Assembly (NCBI GenBank): GCA_028565635.1
Contig: JAOXYB010035974.1
Location: 1-13,811 of the forward strand
Source of the DNA: Phoronis ovalis
Lineage: Eukaryota > Phoronida > Phoronidae
Direction: 5' to 3'
DNA length: 13,811 nt
The position numbers and the translations under genes are program-made. Shown one piece after another: positions 9,401-13,811 of this stretch (positions are counted from its first letter, which is position 1; the number at the start of each line of letters is the position of its first letter). The notes below the pieces were generated by a model. That model was not told the DNA's origin. It did not search any database and worked only from the letters and a program-made list of their open reading frames with translations.

Positions 9401-12400
9401 TACTGTAATGTGTGTTCACCAGGTGCGTATATGCACGTATAGGATAAGTGAATAGAGACTTGGTTTAGCTATCGATTACAAACCAAAAACTTCCCACAAT
9501 TTCTTATTTTGCAAGTAAATCGCAACTGCACGGAAAGCTGGGTACAACCAGTGGATCCAGCAAATTTTATTTGAGCATTCTTATCTGTTGGTTGAAGAGT
9601 TGAAAAGGCTTTAGTATCTGCTGGTGTCCATTTTTTGTTACACTGCGATTAAAGAGCAGGACAAGTCCGTAGTGCTATACCTCAAGAGGTACCATATTGG
9701 AACAATTTAAGAAATAATTTTTTTTAAATTGTACAATTCATTCTGTAGCTCTATGTTTTTTTGTGTGCACCATGAATTTGTTGTGCGAGAAGCCATTATG
9801 TCCCAGGATATTCCCAGTTGGTGATGATGTCATAGAAACACTAGATTCGTGTGCATTTTTTGTGGGAAAAAAATTAGTACTACATTCTATGTCAAAAGTA
9901 GATCACTGGGTCTTTTTATTACTTGTTATTGTTATCCACGTGAATAAATCTTTACATATAAAAAAGTAGTTTTCATGGGCAATATTTGTCATCCACTGGT
10001 GAAACTTTATTATGAATTCATTTTAATGAATGCTCCACTAGTATCAGAGTGACTCATTTGCACTTATCCTTAATTTTCGTTAACCTTTACTAATATAATA
10101 AAATGTTTCATGTAACAATTGACAAGGTCATACTGTGATGTTAGTGGTACAAAATGTTTCTGGTTTCAGCTGCTCAAGTCTTTGTTTGGTACAAACCTTG
10201 CCTGTCAGTGGGATCCTGCTCATGATGACTTGTTGTCGGCCATTCCTCATCTCAGTATAGCAGTCAAGCCAGGCTTGTATGACACATGCTTTAGTTCACC
10301 TTATGCTTATTTCGCACAGTCCGTGTCATCGGTGTCGTCCAGTCCACGCGAGAGTGAAAATAGCGAAGACAATTCCAGGTAGATGTAGATGTTGAATACT
10401 CTCAGGATACTGCCTTTTTTAATAAGTCACACTTCCAATCTTATTTTTTGCATTCTACAGGACAAATCACTTACTTTTGCTATAGTAAAGACAATGTTAC
10501 AGACTCGCACTGATTAATCTACAATTGTGCTTGATTGCACATTAACCCTCTGTGACATCTTTAATGAACTGATCATATTTGTTTAACTCTGCTTTGCTAA
10601 ATATGCAAATTCATAGTTGTCAGCACAGATATATAATCAGTATAGTTTAGTGTCTCTTTTACATGTGACATTTTCTTGCAGTGTATTAGGTTGGTTACGT
10701 AAACGAGCAGAAAAGAAAACACCAGCAGTTCTGAAGTTGGGAAGTAAAACTGACAAGGTATTTAAAGGTTTTAAATGGTTGTTTATTATTGTCGACAAGA
10801 TTCGGCCACCACATTAATTGTTTAATGTACTGGATAATAATTGAATACTGCAGTCTCAGTGGGTGGTGATATCGAAAAGTGCTCAGCCATCAAGCTCTAA
10901 TTTGGGATCATGCAGAAATAACTGTTAAAAGCATGTTACTGAATCGACATTGATTCTCGCTTTTAGTGATGTTCTGTACTTTTTGTGGATGATTAGTAAG
11001 AAAACGGATCACTACATTCAAATAAGGATAGTTGACAACATTGCTAAAAAATTACAAATTTATATTTAAATAATTAATATATTTTATTTTTTGTGTAAAG
11101 AGACTTTAACAATACTGATTTCTTATCATGGTTTTTCGTAAGCTAAACATGTCTGATTCTAAGTTTTTATGTAATGTACCCTCTGTTATCTGCATTTTGC
11201 TTTTGTGTTAAAAAGTTTATCTATGTTTTCAGAGTGCTATAACATCCTATATTCGACTGTTTGAGCCTCTAGTCATCAAAGCATTAAAGCAATATACAGT
11301 AACCAGCTCATTAGATTTACAACAGCAAGTCTTAAATTTACTGTCTCAGCTGCTACAACTGCGAGTCAACTATTGTCTCCTGGACTCTGATCAAATTTTC
11401 ATTGGTTATGTTATCAAGCAATTTGAATTCATAGAAGAGGGACAGATTAAGTAATTCAATGATTCTTTACAAATAAGGAGATCTTATAAAAATTGAAATT
11501 TTAGTCAAAAGTGTGCTTTTAAAGTTGCATATTTAAAGATTGTAAGGTACAGGTGAAACCTGCAATGTTTAGATTACTAGAAAATGATGGTAGTGTTGAT
11601 CATGAATACAGATTTTTTTAAAAATAGGTTATACACTAGGAAACTGAAATATGTATAAATTATATGTATTATGTATATGAAAGATATATTACTTAATCTT
11701 AGTGTTTCCTTTTTAGAAATTCTGAAATGTTGATGCCTTGTGTATTTCATTTCTTGGTTCAGCTCTCATATGAACGATTCCATTCCAAAAGTATTATTGC
11801 TATGCCAAAGATTATACAGCTTTGTGATGGTATAATGGCCAGCGGGCTCAATCCAGTCACACATGGTACATATAACCTCATGATTTTTCTTTAATAAAAA
11901 ATATAGAAGAGTAAAATTTTTGAAACAAGTTCTTTTATAGCTAGCATGATAGTTTGTGTTATCAGCCATTCTGACCATAATATGAGTCATTTTGCTTATT
12001 AAAGTGAAGTCGTTTATAGATTGGCAACTACAGCCTGCTTAATCTAGGTGATATGTAAAAATACATAATAAATGAGGGGATGGTCACTGATGCTATGCTT
12101 TATGAATTTGCTGTTTTGGCTCCATTTGAATCCTGGAAGAAAAAACGGCAATATGATGACTCTGGTTATTTTTGTTGCAGCCATTCCAGCCTTACAGCCT
12201 ATTGTGCATGAACTGTTTGTATTACGAGGAAGTAACCAATCAGACATTAGTAAGGATTTGGCAACCCAGAGAGAAGTAGTTGTCTCCATGATGTTCAGGT
12301 TGATTCACTATCATCAGGTATGTCTTGTTAACCATGCTAAAATTAGATTCTGTCAAAGGATAAAGGTTTTGAGTGCAGTAGCATTGTGGCAGTTTAATTA

Positions 12401-13791
12401 TGCAGCAAGCTTATTATGCAAAAGTGGTTACAAGAATGTGATAGAAACAGACAAATCATAACAAATTAACAGTTTCCAAATACATACTGGATGTCCATTT
12501 TCTTATTCATTCGATTCAAATGTTCTTGGGAGTTCTTGTTTGGACCAAAGAAAGTATTTAGAAAAGCAATGACAGGACAAAATAAACACTCTGAGAGCTA
12601 TGTCGACTTTGCAATAGCATAACATAGGTTTTCTGGATATCTGTCAGTTGGGGGGAGGTTATTTTTTAGGCCTGTTGTATTTGCACGCTTTGTTATGAGT
12701 GGGAATTATTGCAGGTGCTTGAGTTGTTCATTGTGGTTCTTCATCAAAGCCGGCGTGAGAGTGAAGACAAATGGAAACGATTGTCTCGACAACTTATTGA
12801 TGTGTTGCTACCCACTTTAAGTCATCAAAGGCTCAACATCACAGACCGACGTGGCTTGGATGTCGTTCATCGGCTATTTGAAGTTGTTACACCTAGCGTG
12901 TTCCGACCAGTAGATCTTCTGTTGAAGCTGCTGTATGCAACTCCTCATGACCAGGTGCTACATTCATGTGATTATAATGTAAAGAGTCTTATTATAATTA
13001 ATCAAGCTTCTGGATTTAACTGTGTAAAGAAAACCCAGATTTTTGAAAGTATTGGTTCTCGCTTTAATTTTCCTTTTTCTTCAGGTTATTTACTGTCAGA
13101 TGATTATTTGCATTTACCTTTATCACTGGTAGCATTGTATTTCCTATGATCCCAATGCTAGTTAATATTTTCCTCTAATTGTCCTTTTCAGTCTTGCCTA
13201 ATCGCTATACAACACTGGATGTGTTTAATCTTAGTGATTTTACGGGTCTTAATAAGTCAGTCTAAAGAAGAGGTGGTGCTGTCAAGACAACAGGAGTTAA
13301 ACCTTGTTATAAACGTGCTTGCTTCTTCAACACAATCTCACCAAGTAGTAGAAGAACTGGAAGACGAAAAGTTGGCCAGGTTTGTATGGCTGGAATAAGA
13401 CTATCACCGTTGATGAAGCATTCATGCTAACTTCAGTTTTTTTTCTAATGGTAACCTTGACATAGTTTTCTTAGTTTTATTCTTTTGAGGTGATTATATT
13501 AAAAATGATCAAAAATGTAACTCTATGCAGACATTTTATTGATTGGATGAAACATGACATCCTGATGTATTGGATGGTTATTGGTTGGCAAAGATATATT
13601 GCAACCATGTGCTTGTTGCACATAAACTATATTTTAAACATTTATACCTTTCTATCAATTTTGTAGGTTATTACTACAGATAGTTGGCATTGTTGTTACT
13701 GAGATGTCTACAGCTGAAGACAGTTCATGTTCTTTCATACGCCAGCAGCTTTCACATCTCCTATCTTATTTGACACACATGTTTCAGTCAG
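316..13791 (+). CDS. HTT: Huntingtin (HTT), partial gene, 23 internal exons
   Basis: Huntingtin is a very large alpha-solenoid scaffold made of HEAT repeats. It acts with HAP40 in the cytoplasm in vesicle transport, autophagy and related traffic. Exon joins: 316-457, 923-1291, 1756-1932, 2348-2725, 3744-3902, 4414-4610, 5343-5414, 5541-5641, 6276-6537, 6737-6876, 7314-7477, 7862-7997, 8216-8394, 8627-8745, 9237-9422, 10170-10378, 10682-10757, 11233-11450, 11717-11865, 12181-12317, 12715-12954, 13192-13379, 13667-13791. All introns are GT-AG and all phases agree, giving about 1,374 codons without a stop. Hallmark blocks match vertebrate HTT as I recall it, for example [38 protein letters not shown] and [10 protein letters not shown]. 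The fragment lies inside the N-terminal HEAT domain. The 5' exons (N17/polyQ), bridge and C-HEAT are outside the window. Residue numbers in other entries count from the first codon at 316. Confidence 0.97.
458..922 (+). other. HTT: HTT intron, phase 1, with a short inverted repeat
   Basis: This 465-bp intron runs from GTAATT to TTTTAG. It holds a 10-bp perfect inverted repeat at 676-685/723-732 within a locally GC-richer patch (645-735). The rest is AT-rich and featureless. Confidence 0.85.
676..732. repeat. Inverted repeat, 10-bp arms
   Basis: GGTGACCTCT at 676-685 is the exact reverse complement of AGAGGTCACC at 723-732, with a 37-bp loop. A nested TTCACC/GGTGAA pair lies at 664-669/686-691. 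The patch is less AT-rich than its surroundings, so it may be a decayed mobile element or a chance hairpin. Confidence 0.45.
923..1291 (+). CDS. HTT: HTT exon 2 of window: HEAT repeats entering the disordered loop
   Basis: This exon encodes residues 48-170. The acceptor is TGTGTTTTAG and the donor is G|GTAAGC. The peptide includes [54 protein letters not shown] and [12 protein letters not shown]. These align in order with human LVPVEDEH, LILGVLLTLRYLVPLL, KGSFGVT, VQVYELTLHH..HNVVT and TPPPELLQTL. The last 25 or so residues ([20 protein letters not shown]) leave the helical fold and start the flexible loop. Both flanking introns are phase 1. A piece of this exon (953-1035) has a second, non-functional copy at 3185-3267. 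The ATG at 925 is an internal codon, not a start. Confidence 0.95.
1292..1755 (+). other. HTT: HTT intron, phase 1
   Basis: This 464-bp intron runs from GTAAGC to TTGAACAG. A small GGCCT/AGGCC hairpin lies at 1558-1573. Nothing else is recognisable. The reading frame of the exon before it stays open into the intron to about 1404, which is chance. Confidence 0.85.
1756..1932 (+). CDS. HTT: HTT exon 3 of window: acidic disordered loop, DDTAP repeats
   Basis: This exon encodes residues 171-229. The acceptor AG is at 1754-1755. It was preferred to the AG at 1759-1760 because only the first keeps phase 1 (G|GT = Gly). The donor is ATAG|GTAACA. The peptide is low-complexity and acidic: [20 protein letters not shown], then a [10 protein letters not shown] repeat, [12 protein letters not shown], and [13 protein letters not shown]. 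It has no clear sequence match to human HTT, but it lies in the same place as the human intrinsically disordered loop that holds phosphorylation and protease sites. The 177-nt length is a multiple of three with phase 1 on both sides, so skipping it would keep the frame. It is assigned by position, open frame and composition, not by residue similarity. Confidence 0.82.
1800..1844 (+). repeat. HTT: 15-bp coding minisatellite, three units (DTAPD)
   Basis: Units at 1800-1814, 1815-1829 and 1830-1844 begin GACACTGC and encode [10 protein letters not shown] and the decayed DTALY. The first two differ at one third-codon base (CCA/CCG). The 15-bp period keeps the frame, so length changes would add or remove five residues in the disordered loop. 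Confidence 0.85.
1933..2347 (+). other. HTT: HTT intron, phase 1
   Basis: This 415-bp intron runs from GTAACA to CCTTTTAAG. It is AT-rich with no recognisable element. Confidence 0.85.
2348..2725 (+). CDS. HTT: HTT exon 4 of window: end of disordered loop and HEAT re-entry
   Basis: This exon encodes residues 230-355. The acceptor is TACCTTTTAAG|AT; the G|AT codon gives Asp and keeps phase. The donor is CAAG|GTAGGT at 2726. The GT four bases further on would shift the frame. The first half is disordered ([40 protein letters not shown]) and rich in acidic and serine residues suited to CK2. The second half is conserved: [39 protein letters not shown] and FLEQLYKEQ. It matches human APLVHCVRLLSASFLLTG, VLVPDRDVRVSVKALALSC and FFSKLYK. 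The length of 378 nt is phase-symmetric (1-1). Confidence 0.95.
2765..3190 (+). repeat. Intronic tandem duplication, copy 1 (about 430 bp)
   Basis: The copy begins GGCTAAAAATGAGGTGCTTC and ends AAAATATTCAT. It pairs with 3267-3696 in the same orientation. Shared landmarks in order are CCAGTAACCCAACAGAT, TGACCCCAATCCAAAAGTT, ATGCTATCC, TTTTAGGCCTTATGAGTAGA, TTGGTACAAATTGTGTTCC and TTCGTTAATTACTAAATA. By eye the copies differ by about 25 substitutions plus several small indels. Confidence 0.93.
3185..3267 (+). pseudogene. HTT: Copied fragment of HTT exon 923-1291
   Basis: These 83 bp match 953-1035 at a constant offset of 2,232 with no indels and three mismatches: G to A in TTCT(G/A)CTTTG, C to T in ACGC(C/T)TCA, and A to G in TCA(A/G)GGTG. 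It holds codons for [18 protein letters not shown]. It lies exactly between the two copies of the 430-bp intronic unit, overlapping copy 1 by ATTCAT (3185-3190) and abutting copy 2 at 3267. It lacks the start and end of the exon and has no strong splice sites, so it is probably inert. Confidence 0.93.
3267..3696 (+). repeat. Intronic tandem duplication, copy 2 (about 430 bp)
   Basis: This is the second copy of the unit at 2765-3190. It begins GGCTAAAAAATGGGGTGCTT and ends AAATATTCAT. It differs by small indels, such as an extra AGTAA after TTTCAC, loss of three bases after AGCTAT, and extended T runs. It is followed by unique sequence leading to the acceptor. Confidence 0.93.
3741..3746 (+). 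promoter_or_regulatory. HTT: Tandem TAGTAG (NAGNAG) splice acceptor
   Basis: Two AGs three bases apart follow the TTTTTG tract. Either use keeps the frame and adds or omits one Val before Asp. NAGNAG acceptors are a known source of single-residue splice variants. Both AGs have T at -3, so neither is clearly favoured by that base. Confidence 0.7.
3744..3902 (+). CDS. HTT: HTT exon 5 of window: HEAT repeat after the loop
   Basis: This exon encodes residues 356-408. The acceptor region reads TTTTTGTAGTAG|ACAACC. AG at 3742-3743 gives [12 protein letters not shown] at 3745-3746 gives DNQDIKDLL. Both keep the frame, so the start is 3744 or 3747. The core is [20 protein letters not shown] and [15 protein letters not shown], matching human [22 protein letters not shown]. 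The donor is AAAG|GTAACT. The length is 159 or 156 nt, with phase 1 on both sides. Confidence 0.93.
3903..4413 (+). other. HTT: HTT intron, phase 1, with a hairpin
   Basis: This 511-bp intron runs from GTAACT to GAATTTTAG. It holds an imperfect inverted repeat at 4241-4325 (separate entry). Otherwise it is AT-rich and featureless. Confidence 0.85.
4241..4325. repeat. Imperfect inverted repeat, possible element remnant
   Basis: GTGTAACGAATGCAGT at 4241-4256 pairs with ACTGCATGATTACAC at 4311-4325. GTGTAA and ATGCAGT are exact, separated by CGA versus TC. The loop is about 54 bp and contains no frame. It could be a tiny MITE remnant; no clear target-site duplication is seen. Confidence 0.4.
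4414..4610 (+). CDS. HTT: HTT exon 6 of window: HEAT repeats
   Basis: This exon encodes residues 409-474. The acceptor is GAATTTTAG|GT (G|GT = Gly) and the donor is AAG|GTATTT. The peptide [20 protein letters not shown] continues [18 protein letters not shown] and ends NPYWLVK. Human has [33 protein letters not shown] and SSYWLVR at this place. The intron enters in phase 1 and leaves in phase 0, ending the run of phase-1 introns around the disordered loop. Confidence 0.94.
4611..5342 (+). other. HTT: HTT intron, phase 0
   Basis: This 732-bp intron runs from GTATTT to AATTCCAG. It has a mixed-composition stretch at about 4960-5270 with a small CTAGGAT/ATCCTAG inverted pair, perhaps old repeat sequence. 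No coding exon, RNA gene or known element can be named. Confidence 0.8.
5343..5414 (+). CDS. HTT: HTT exon 7 of window: 24-codon micro-module
   Basis: This exon encodes residues 475-498. It is short (72 nt, phase 0-0). The acceptor is AATTCCAG and the donor is CAG|GTGAGT, a strong site. The peptide [24 protein letters not shown] matches human [24 protein letters not shown]. It completes a HEAT repeat begun in the previous exon. Because its length is a multiple of three and the phase is symmetric, skipping it would keep the frame. Confidence 0.93.
5541..5641 (+). CDS. HTT: HTT exon 8 of window: HEAT helix
   Basis: This exon encodes residues 499-532. The acceptor is TTAATTTTAG and the donor is AAG|GTATTA. 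The peptide [20 protein letters not shown] continues [14 protein letters not shown]. It matches human [32 protein letters not shown]. The [9 protein letters not shown]-type turn with Asp and Arg between helices is typical of HEAT repeats. The last codon is split 2+1 (AG|A = Arg). Confidence 0.94.
5642..6275 (+). other. HTT: HTT intron, split codon, with a MITE-like hairpin
   Basis: This 634-bp intron runs from GTATTA to TTTTCACAG. Its centre holds a clear inverted repeat at 6007-6067 (separate entry) within a patch that is less AT-rich. Confidence 0.85.
6007..6067. repeat. Hairpin with 15-bp arms, MITE-like
   Basis: TGTTTTGTGAATGAA at 6007-6021 is the exact reverse complement of TTCATTCACAAAACA at 6053-6067. 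After a 3-base bulge the pairing continues with TCAT (6025-6028) and ATGA (6049-6052). Outside the arms, TTCAAGCT at 5938-5945 is complemented by AGCTTGAA near 6145-6152, suggesting a larger inverted element of about 215 bp. No protein is encoded. Confidence 0.6.
6276..6537 (+). CDS. HTT: HTT exon 9 of window: HEAT repeats with variable loop
   Basis: This exon encodes residues 532-619. The acceptor is GTTTTCACAG and the donor is ACA|GTAAGT. The peptide begins [20 protein letters not shown] (human RLVPKLFYKCDQGQADPVV). It runs through a less conserved loop with [13 protein letters not shown] and ends [20 protein letters not shown] (human [20 protein letters not shown]). The intron leaves in phase 0. 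Confidence 0.95.
6737..6876 (+). CDS. HTT: HTT exon 10 of window: HEAT repeat, Cys-rich turn
   Basis: This exon encodes residues 620-666. The acceptor is TTTTTTTCAG|GCAGGA and the donor is CAG|GTACAG. The AG four bases downstream would break the frame. The peptide [20 protein letters not shown] continues [10 protein letters not shown] and a basic tail [16 protein letters not shown]. Human has [29 protein letters not shown]. The basic tail has no obvious human counterpart. Confidence 0.93.
6877..7313 (+). other. HTT: HTT intron, split codon
   Basis: This 437-bp intron runs from GTACAG to TTTGTTGCCAG. It has AT-rich and short repeated ATTATTAGTT stretches around 6980-7010. No gene or element is recognised. 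Confidence 0.85.
7314..7477 (+). CDS. HTT: HTT exon 11 of window: HEAT repeat (HQDAL motif)
   Basis: This exon encodes residues 666-721. The acceptor is TTTGTTGCCAG|T, completing AG|T = Ser. In-frame AGs at 7327-7328 and 7342-7343 could give shorter forms, but the first has the best pyrimidine tract. The peptide has [40 protein letters not shown] and [14 protein letters not shown]. It matches human [33 protein letters not shown]. The donor is CTG|GTATGT. The exact 5' edge is the least certain of the gene. Confidence 0.9.
7478..7861 (+). other. HTT: HTT intron, phase 1
   Basis: This 384-bp intron runs from GTATGT to TTTTTTCTAG. Nothing is recognisable in it. Confidence 0.85.
7862..7997 (+). 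CDS. HTT: HTT exon 12 of window: HEAT helix and linker
   Basis: This exon encodes residues 721-766. The acceptor is TTTTTTCTAG|GT (G|GT = Gly) and the donor is CAA|GTATGT. A polar linker ([20 protein letters not shown]) is followed by [20 protein letters not shown] and AHVIK. It matches human [25 protein letters not shown]. The last codon is split AA|A. Confidence 0.93.
8216..8394 (+). CDS. HTT: HTT exon 13 of window: helix plus SPIRK basic linker
   Basis: This exon encodes residues 766-826. The acceptor is TTATTTTTAG and the donor is AAAG|GTAAAG. The first part [17 protein letters not shown] matches human VINICAHVLDDVAPG. Then follows [20 protein letters not shown], where human has LPSLTNPPSLSPIRRK. 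In human HTT this serine is S1181, a reported Cdk5 site. The S-P-x-K/R context is kept here at 8319-8330. The second human Cdk5 site (S1201, LSPKK) has no equivalent. The rest is a lysine-rich disordered linker ([20 protein letters not shown]). The basic cluster looks like a weak nuclear-localisation motif, which is inference only. Confidence 0.93.
8627..8745 (+). CDS. HTT: HTT exon 14 of window: charged linker and HEAT helix
   Basis: This exon encodes residues 826-865. The acceptor is TTATTTTCCAG|AG (G|AG = Glu) and the donor is AAG|GTAAGA. A highly charged start ([15 protein letters not shown]) finishes the disordered linker. Then [20 protein letters not shown] and YTNYK match human [25 protein letters not shown]. 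The linker is shorter than the human one. Confidence 0.94.
8746..9236 (+). other. HTT: HTT intron, phase 0, with a short direct repeat
   Basis: This 491-bp intron runs from GTAAGA to TTAAACAG. GAATTGTGTGAT occurs twice, at 8843-8854 and 8874-8885. No gene is present. Confidence 0.85.
9237..9422 (+). CDS. HTT: HTT exon 15 of window: HEAT repeats
   Basis: This exon encodes residues 866-927. The acceptor is TTTGTTTAAACAG and the donor is CAG|GTGCGT. The length is 186 nt, phase 0-0. The peptide [20 protein letters not shown] continues [20 protein letters not shown] and [20 protein letters not shown]. Human has [48 protein letters not shown]...TVCVQQ in the same order. This is a strong full-length match. 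Confidence 0.96.
9423..10169 (+). other. HTT: HTT intron, phase 0
   Basis: This 747-bp intron runs from GTGCGT to GGTTTCAG. It holds a compact hairpin, TACCTC-AA-GAGGTA, at 9678-9691. An open stretch at 9763-9969 encodes nothing I recognise and has no flanking splice signals of note. Confidence 0.85.
10170..10378 (+). CDS. HTT: HTT exon 16 of window: FGTNLA helix and surface loop
   Basis: This exon encodes residues 928-997. The acceptor is TGGTTTCAG and the donor is [24 protein letters not shown] matches human [35 protein letters not shown] matches [20 protein letters not shown]. The tail [13 protein letters not shown] is a serine and acid-rich loop, comparable in position to human MVQAEQENDTS. 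The last codon is split AG|T = Ser. Confidence 0.95.
10379..10681 (+). other. HTT: HTT intron, split codon
   Basis: This 303-bp intron runs from GTAGAT to TTCTTGCAG. Nothing is recognisable in it. Confidence 0.85.
10682..10757 (+). CDS. HTT: HTT exon 17 of window: short basic linker exon
   Basis: This exon encodes residues 997-1022. The acceptor is TTTTCTTGCAG and the donor is AAG|GTATTT. The peptide is [20 protein letters not shown] then SKTDK. Human has [28 protein letters not shown] here. GW and the final T/A-D-K are kept, while the middle is diverged and strongly basic. It is placed by phase (2+1 in, 0 out) and by the flanking conserved exons. Confidence 0.88.
10758..11232 (+). other. 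HTT: HTT intron, phase 0, possible SINE remnant
   Basis: This 475-bp intron runs from GTATTT to TGTTTTCAG. A GC-richer patch near 10858-10914 faintly resembles a decayed tRNA-derived repeat. The rest is AT-rich. Confidence 0.8.
11233..11450 (+). CDS. HTT: HTT exon 18 of window: most conserved HEAT block
   Basis: This exon encodes residues 1023-1095. The acceptor is TATGTTTTCAG and the donor is AA|GTAATT. It includes [40 protein letters not shown] and [10 protein letters not shown]. Human is [40 protein letters not shown] and QFEYIEVGQ. Only conservative changes occur over most of the exon. Such constraint suggests a buried or partner-binding surface of the solenoid, which is inference. Confidence 0.97.
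11717..11865 (+). CDS. HTT: HTT exon 19 of window: SYERxHSK helix, CDGIMASG motif
   Basis: This exon encodes residues 1095-1145. The acceptor is TTCCTTTTTAG and the donor is CATG|GTACAT. The peptide [20 protein letters not shown] continues [20 protein letters not shown] and ASGLNPVTH. Human has [48 protein letters not shown]. The identity is very high. Confidence 0.97.
11866..12180 (+). other. HTT: HTT intron, phase 1
   Basis: This 315-bp intron runs from GTACAT to TTTGTTGCAG. The frame of the following exon stays open back to about 12072, which is chance. No element is seen. Confidence 0.85.
12181..12317 (+). CDS. HTT: HTT exon 20 of window: [17 protein letters not shown] helix
   Basis: This exon encodes residues 1145-1190. 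The acceptor is TTTTTGTTGCAG|CC (G|CC = Ala) and the donor is [29 protein letters not shown] is followed by [20 protein letters not shown] and LIHYHQ. Human is [46 protein letters not shown]. The open frame runs into the intron on the 5' side, but the splice acceptor and the match fix the exon edge. Confidence 0.97.
12318..12714 (+). other. HTT: HTT intron, phase 0
   Basis: This 397-bp intron runs from GTATGT to AATTATTGCAG. Nothing is recognisable in it. Confidence 0.85.
12715..12954 (+). CDS. HTT: HTT exon 21 of window: [14 protein letters not shown] repeat
   Basis: This exon encodes residues 1191-1270. The length is 240 nt, phase 0-0. The acceptor is TTATTGCAG and the donor is CAG|GTGCTA, the latter rather weak. 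The peptide [20 protein letters not shown] continues [40 protein letters not shown] and [14 protein letters not shown]. Human is [35 protein letters not shown]...[24 protein letters not shown]. Confidence 0.96.
13192..13379 (+). CDS. HTT: HTT exon 22 of window: ILRVLISQS helix
   Basis: This exon encodes residues 1271-1333. The acceptor is TGTCCTTTTCAG and the donor is CAG|GTTTGT, a less usual GTTTGT site. [20 protein letters not shown] then [20 protein letters not shown] match human [33 protein letters not shown]. The tail [20 protein letters not shown] is poorly conserved, acidic and shorter than the human loop. Confidence 0.93.
13667..13791 (+). CDS. HTT: HTT exon 23 of window, last exon present
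   Basis: This exon encodes residues 1333-1374 plus one base. The acceptor is CAATTTTGTAG|G (AG|G = Arg) and the donor is TCAG|GTAATA, 18 bases before the window ends. The peptide [20 protein letters not shown] continues [20 protein letters not shown] and QS. Human has SRFLLQLVGILLEDIVTK...CQELGTLLMCLIHIFKSG. The next intron is phase 1, so the next exon should complete a Gly-like codon (human SG|M). The gene continues beyond the window. Confidence 0.92.
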
Positions 13792-13811
13792 GTAATAAAT
13801 TCATTGTTTTC

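Noticed and set aside
9763-9969. Open stretch in the large intron at 9423-10169, possibly an extra exon
   Set aside because: It has no similarity to HTT or any family I know, and the flanking exons already join in phase with contiguous human-like sequence (CVHQ then [11 protein letters not shown]).
12072-12180. Coding sequence upstream of the exon at 12181
   Set aside because: The open frame is chance. The human-like sequence begins exactly at 12181 after a strong TTTGTTGCAG acceptor.
1-13811. Polyglutamine tract
   Set aside because: The HTT polyQ exon lies upstream of this window; no CAG run is present here.

Overview
The window is a piece of an animal nuclear gene: 23 consecutive internal exons of huntingtin (HTT), all on the + strand, joined by 22 GT-AG introns. 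Neither end of the gene is present. The start codon, polyglutamine exon and promoter lie upstream. The C-terminal half of the protein, the stop codon and the poly(A) site lie downstream. Spliced, the exons give 4,123 nt, or about 1,374 codons in one open frame. They correspond to the middle and later part of the N-terminal HEAT-repeat domain, roughly residues 250 to 1,640 of the human protein by my recollection. Every exon join was checked for phase, and the phase fits at each one.

Organism. The DNA is AT-rich, introns run from about 100 to 1,000 bp, and long blocks match vertebrate HTT closely. This points to an invertebrate with a slowly evolving HTT, such as a mollusc, annelid, chelicerate, cnidarian or basal deuterostome. 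It argues against a fly, because drosophilid HTT is very divergent. I cannot name the phylum.

Layout. 316-1291: first two HEAT exons. 1756-2725: two exons covering the acidic disordered loop, including a 15-bp minisatellite (DDTAP repeats), and the re-entry into the helical fold. 2726-3743: the longest intron. It carries a tandem duplication of about 430 bp, with an 83-bp copied piece of the second HTT exon sitting exactly between the two copies. 3744-7997: HEAT exons. 8216-8745: a basic linker with a conserved Cdk5-type SPIRK motif. 9237-12954: the most conserved HEAT block. 13192-13791: two further exons up to the window edge.

The exons encode one protein, so there is no operon or gene neighbourhood to interpret. 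I see no second gene, convincing tRNA, rRNA, CRISPR array or intact transposon. Introns hold a few hairpin or MITE-like remnants. The most unusual structures are the exon fragment between duplicated intron segments, a tandem TAGTAG splice acceptor at 3741-3746, and a run of five phase-1 introns around the disordered loop. I found no evidence of a new biological system.
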